Of a DNA stretch of 5,868 nt, positions 4,895 through 5,868 are shown in pieces. The stretch is taken from positions 1-5,868 of the forward strand of contig JAEHDI010001291.1 of assembly GCA_016880505.1 (NCBI GenBank), read 5' to 3'. Numbering within the stretch: the first letter of the stretch is position 1; every line of letters begins with the position of its first letter. The position numbers were made by a program, and so were the translations under genes. Below the pieces are notes generated by a model. That model worked only from the letters and a program-made list of their open reading frames with translations. It was not told the origin of the DNA and did no database searches. Source of the stretch: Bryobacterales bacterium (GTDB lineage Bacteria; Acidobacteriota; Terriglobia; Bryobacterales; Bryobacteraceae).

Positions 4895-5868
4895 ATGCCT
4901 CTAGTGTCCATGCGCCAGCTTCTTGATGAGGCCGCCAAGGGCGGTTACGGCGTCGGCGCTTTTAACGTGAACAACATGGAGCAGATCCAGGCGATCATGG
5001 AGGCTGCCCGCGAGACGAAATCCCCGGTCATCATCCAGGCCAGCCGCGGAGCACGCTCGTACTCGCAGGACCGTTTCCTGTATCACCTCATGCTCGCTGC
5101 TGTTGAATTGTACCCGGAGATCCCGGTAGTGCTGCACCTCGACCACGGCAACAGCGTCGCCACCTGCAAGTCTGCCATCGACATGGGCTTCACCAGCGTC
5201 ATGATGGACGGCTCGCTGATGGAGGATGGCAAAACTCCCTCCAGCTTCGAGCACAACGTGAAGGTCACGCGTGAAGTCGTCGAGACGGCGCACGCAAAAG
5301 GCGTGACGGTGGAAGGCGAGATCGGCGTGCTGGGCGGCATTGAAGACGGCCATGGCGCGGGCGGTTCCGGCCTCGATCACATCACCGATCCGGACCAGGC
5401 TGTGGAGTTCGTCAAACAGACCGGCCTCGATGCGCTCGCCATCGCCATCGGCACCAGCCACGGCGCGTACAAGTTCACCCGCAAGCCCGACGGCGCAGTC
5501 CTGAAGATGGACCGCCTGATTGAGATCCACAAGCGGCTGCCGACTACGCACCTCGTGATGCATGGCTCCTCGAGCGTGCCCAAGGAGTTGCAGGACATCA
5601 TCAACCAGTACGGCGGAAAGCTGAGGCCGACCTGGGGAGTTCCGGTCGAGGAAATCCAGTTGGGCATCAAGAACGGCGTGCGCAAGATCAACGTCGATAC
5701 CGACAACCGGCTCGCCATCACCGGCGCAGTCCGCAAGGTGTTCATGGAAACACCGGAAAAGTTCGACCCGCGCGACTATTTGAAGCCCGCCCGCGAAGCC
5801 ATGAAGAAGGTGGTGGCGCAGCGTATGCAGCAGTTCGGACAGGCAAGCCACGCCGGCGACTACGAGCC
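4895..5868 (+). CDS. fba: Class II fructose-1,6-bisphosphate aldolase, 3' end cut by the window
   Basis: Reversibly cleaves fructose-1,6-bisphosphate to dihydroxyacetone phosphate and glyceraldehyde-3-phosphate in the cytoplasm, using a zinc ion. 324 codons are visible; the relatives I know run about 340-355, so only a short tail is missing. Seen in order: MPLVSMRQLL and AFNVNN at the N-terminus; HLDHG (81-85) with catalytic D83 and zinc ligand H84; MMDGS (103-107); VEGEIG (139-144); the active-site loop GGIEDGHGAGG (147-157); GTSHGAYKF (186-194) with zinc ligand H189; MHGSSSVP (222-229) with zinc ligand H223; and NVDTD (266-270) for phosphate binding. The N-terminus and MHGSSSVP point to the 'Calvin cycle' subtype (CbbA-like), but the loop is shorter and closer to the GGxEDG form of other class II enzymes. 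The subtype name does not show autotrophy, and no Rubisco or other Calvin gene is present. It appears to have its own promoter region. Confidence 0.95.
   Translation, partial: MPLVSMRQLLDEAAKGGYGVGAFNVNNMEQIQAIMEAARETKSPVIIQASRGARSYSQDRFLYHLMLAAVELYPEIPVVLHLDHGNSVATCKSAIDMGFTSVMMDGSLMEDGKTPSSFEHNVKVTREVVETAHAKGVTVEGEIGVLGGIEDGHGAGGSGLDHITDPDQAVEFVKQTGLDALAIAIGTSHGAYKFTRKPDGAVLKMDRLIEIHKRLPTTHLVMHGSSSVPKELQDIINQYGGKLRPTWGVPVEEIQLGIKNGVRKINVDTDNRLAITGAVRKVFMETPEKFDPRDYLKPAREAMKKVVAQRMQQFGQASHAGDYE

Noticed and set aside
4901..5851. 316-codon open frame on the minus strand opposite the aldolase gene
   Set aside because: It is the mirror of a conserved gene, with His/Leu/Asp-rich low-information sequence and no ribosome site or family motif seen.
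1..5868. CRISPR array, tRNA or rRNA genes, insertion sequences
   Set aside because: No regularly spaced repeats, no cloverleaf-like segments, no rRNA-like stretches and no transposase motifs or terminal inverted repeats were seen on either strand.

Overview
The window is GC-rich (roughly 60-65 % by eye), compactly coded bacterial chromosome. It has two housekeeping metabolic genes at its ends and three family-2 glycosyltransferase genes between them. No rRNA, tRNA, CRISPR array, transposase or plasmid/phage gene is visible. The protein style (an E. coli-type LeuA, a class II aldolase of the 'Calvin cycle' subtype with a short active-site loop, GC-rich third positions) suits an Acidobacteriota-like soil bacterium such as the Solibacter/Bryobacter group. 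That placement is an impression from family style, not a search result.

Layout: 1-52 may hold the last 16 codons of an upstream gene, followed by about 150 bp without a supported gene. 207-1745 (+) is leuA, 2-isopropylmalate synthase, complete with catalytic barrel and C-terminal regulatory domain. It converges on a two-gene minus-strand unit with only 15 bp between the stop codons. That unit runs 3754 to 1761: first a GT2 glycosyltransferase with two C-terminal hydrophobic segments (3754-2879), then a membrane-embedded, processive-type GT2 enzyme (2891-1761) whose GTG start lies inside the end of the first gene. A 115-bp divergent intergenic region separates this unit from a third GT2-like gene on the plus strand (3870-4799). 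After a 95-bp spacer holding a striking 26-bp imperfect palindrome comes a class II fructose-bisphosphate aldolase gene (4895 to beyond the right edge), missing only its last few to about twenty codons.

Functionally the ends are core metabolism: leucine biosynthesis on the left, glycolysis/gluconeogenesis on the right. The middle is a small surface-glycan or glycolipid locus. The three transferases could act in sequence on one lipid-linked or exported saccharide, but no flippase, polymerase, sugar-nucleotide gene or acceptor is present in the window, so substrate and product are unknown. I do not see a clear new biological system. The points most worth a second look are the palindrome before the aldolase gene, the translationally coupled glycosyltransferase pair, the possible leaderless start of the third glycosyltransferase, and the non-standard metal-site motifs in two of the transferases.
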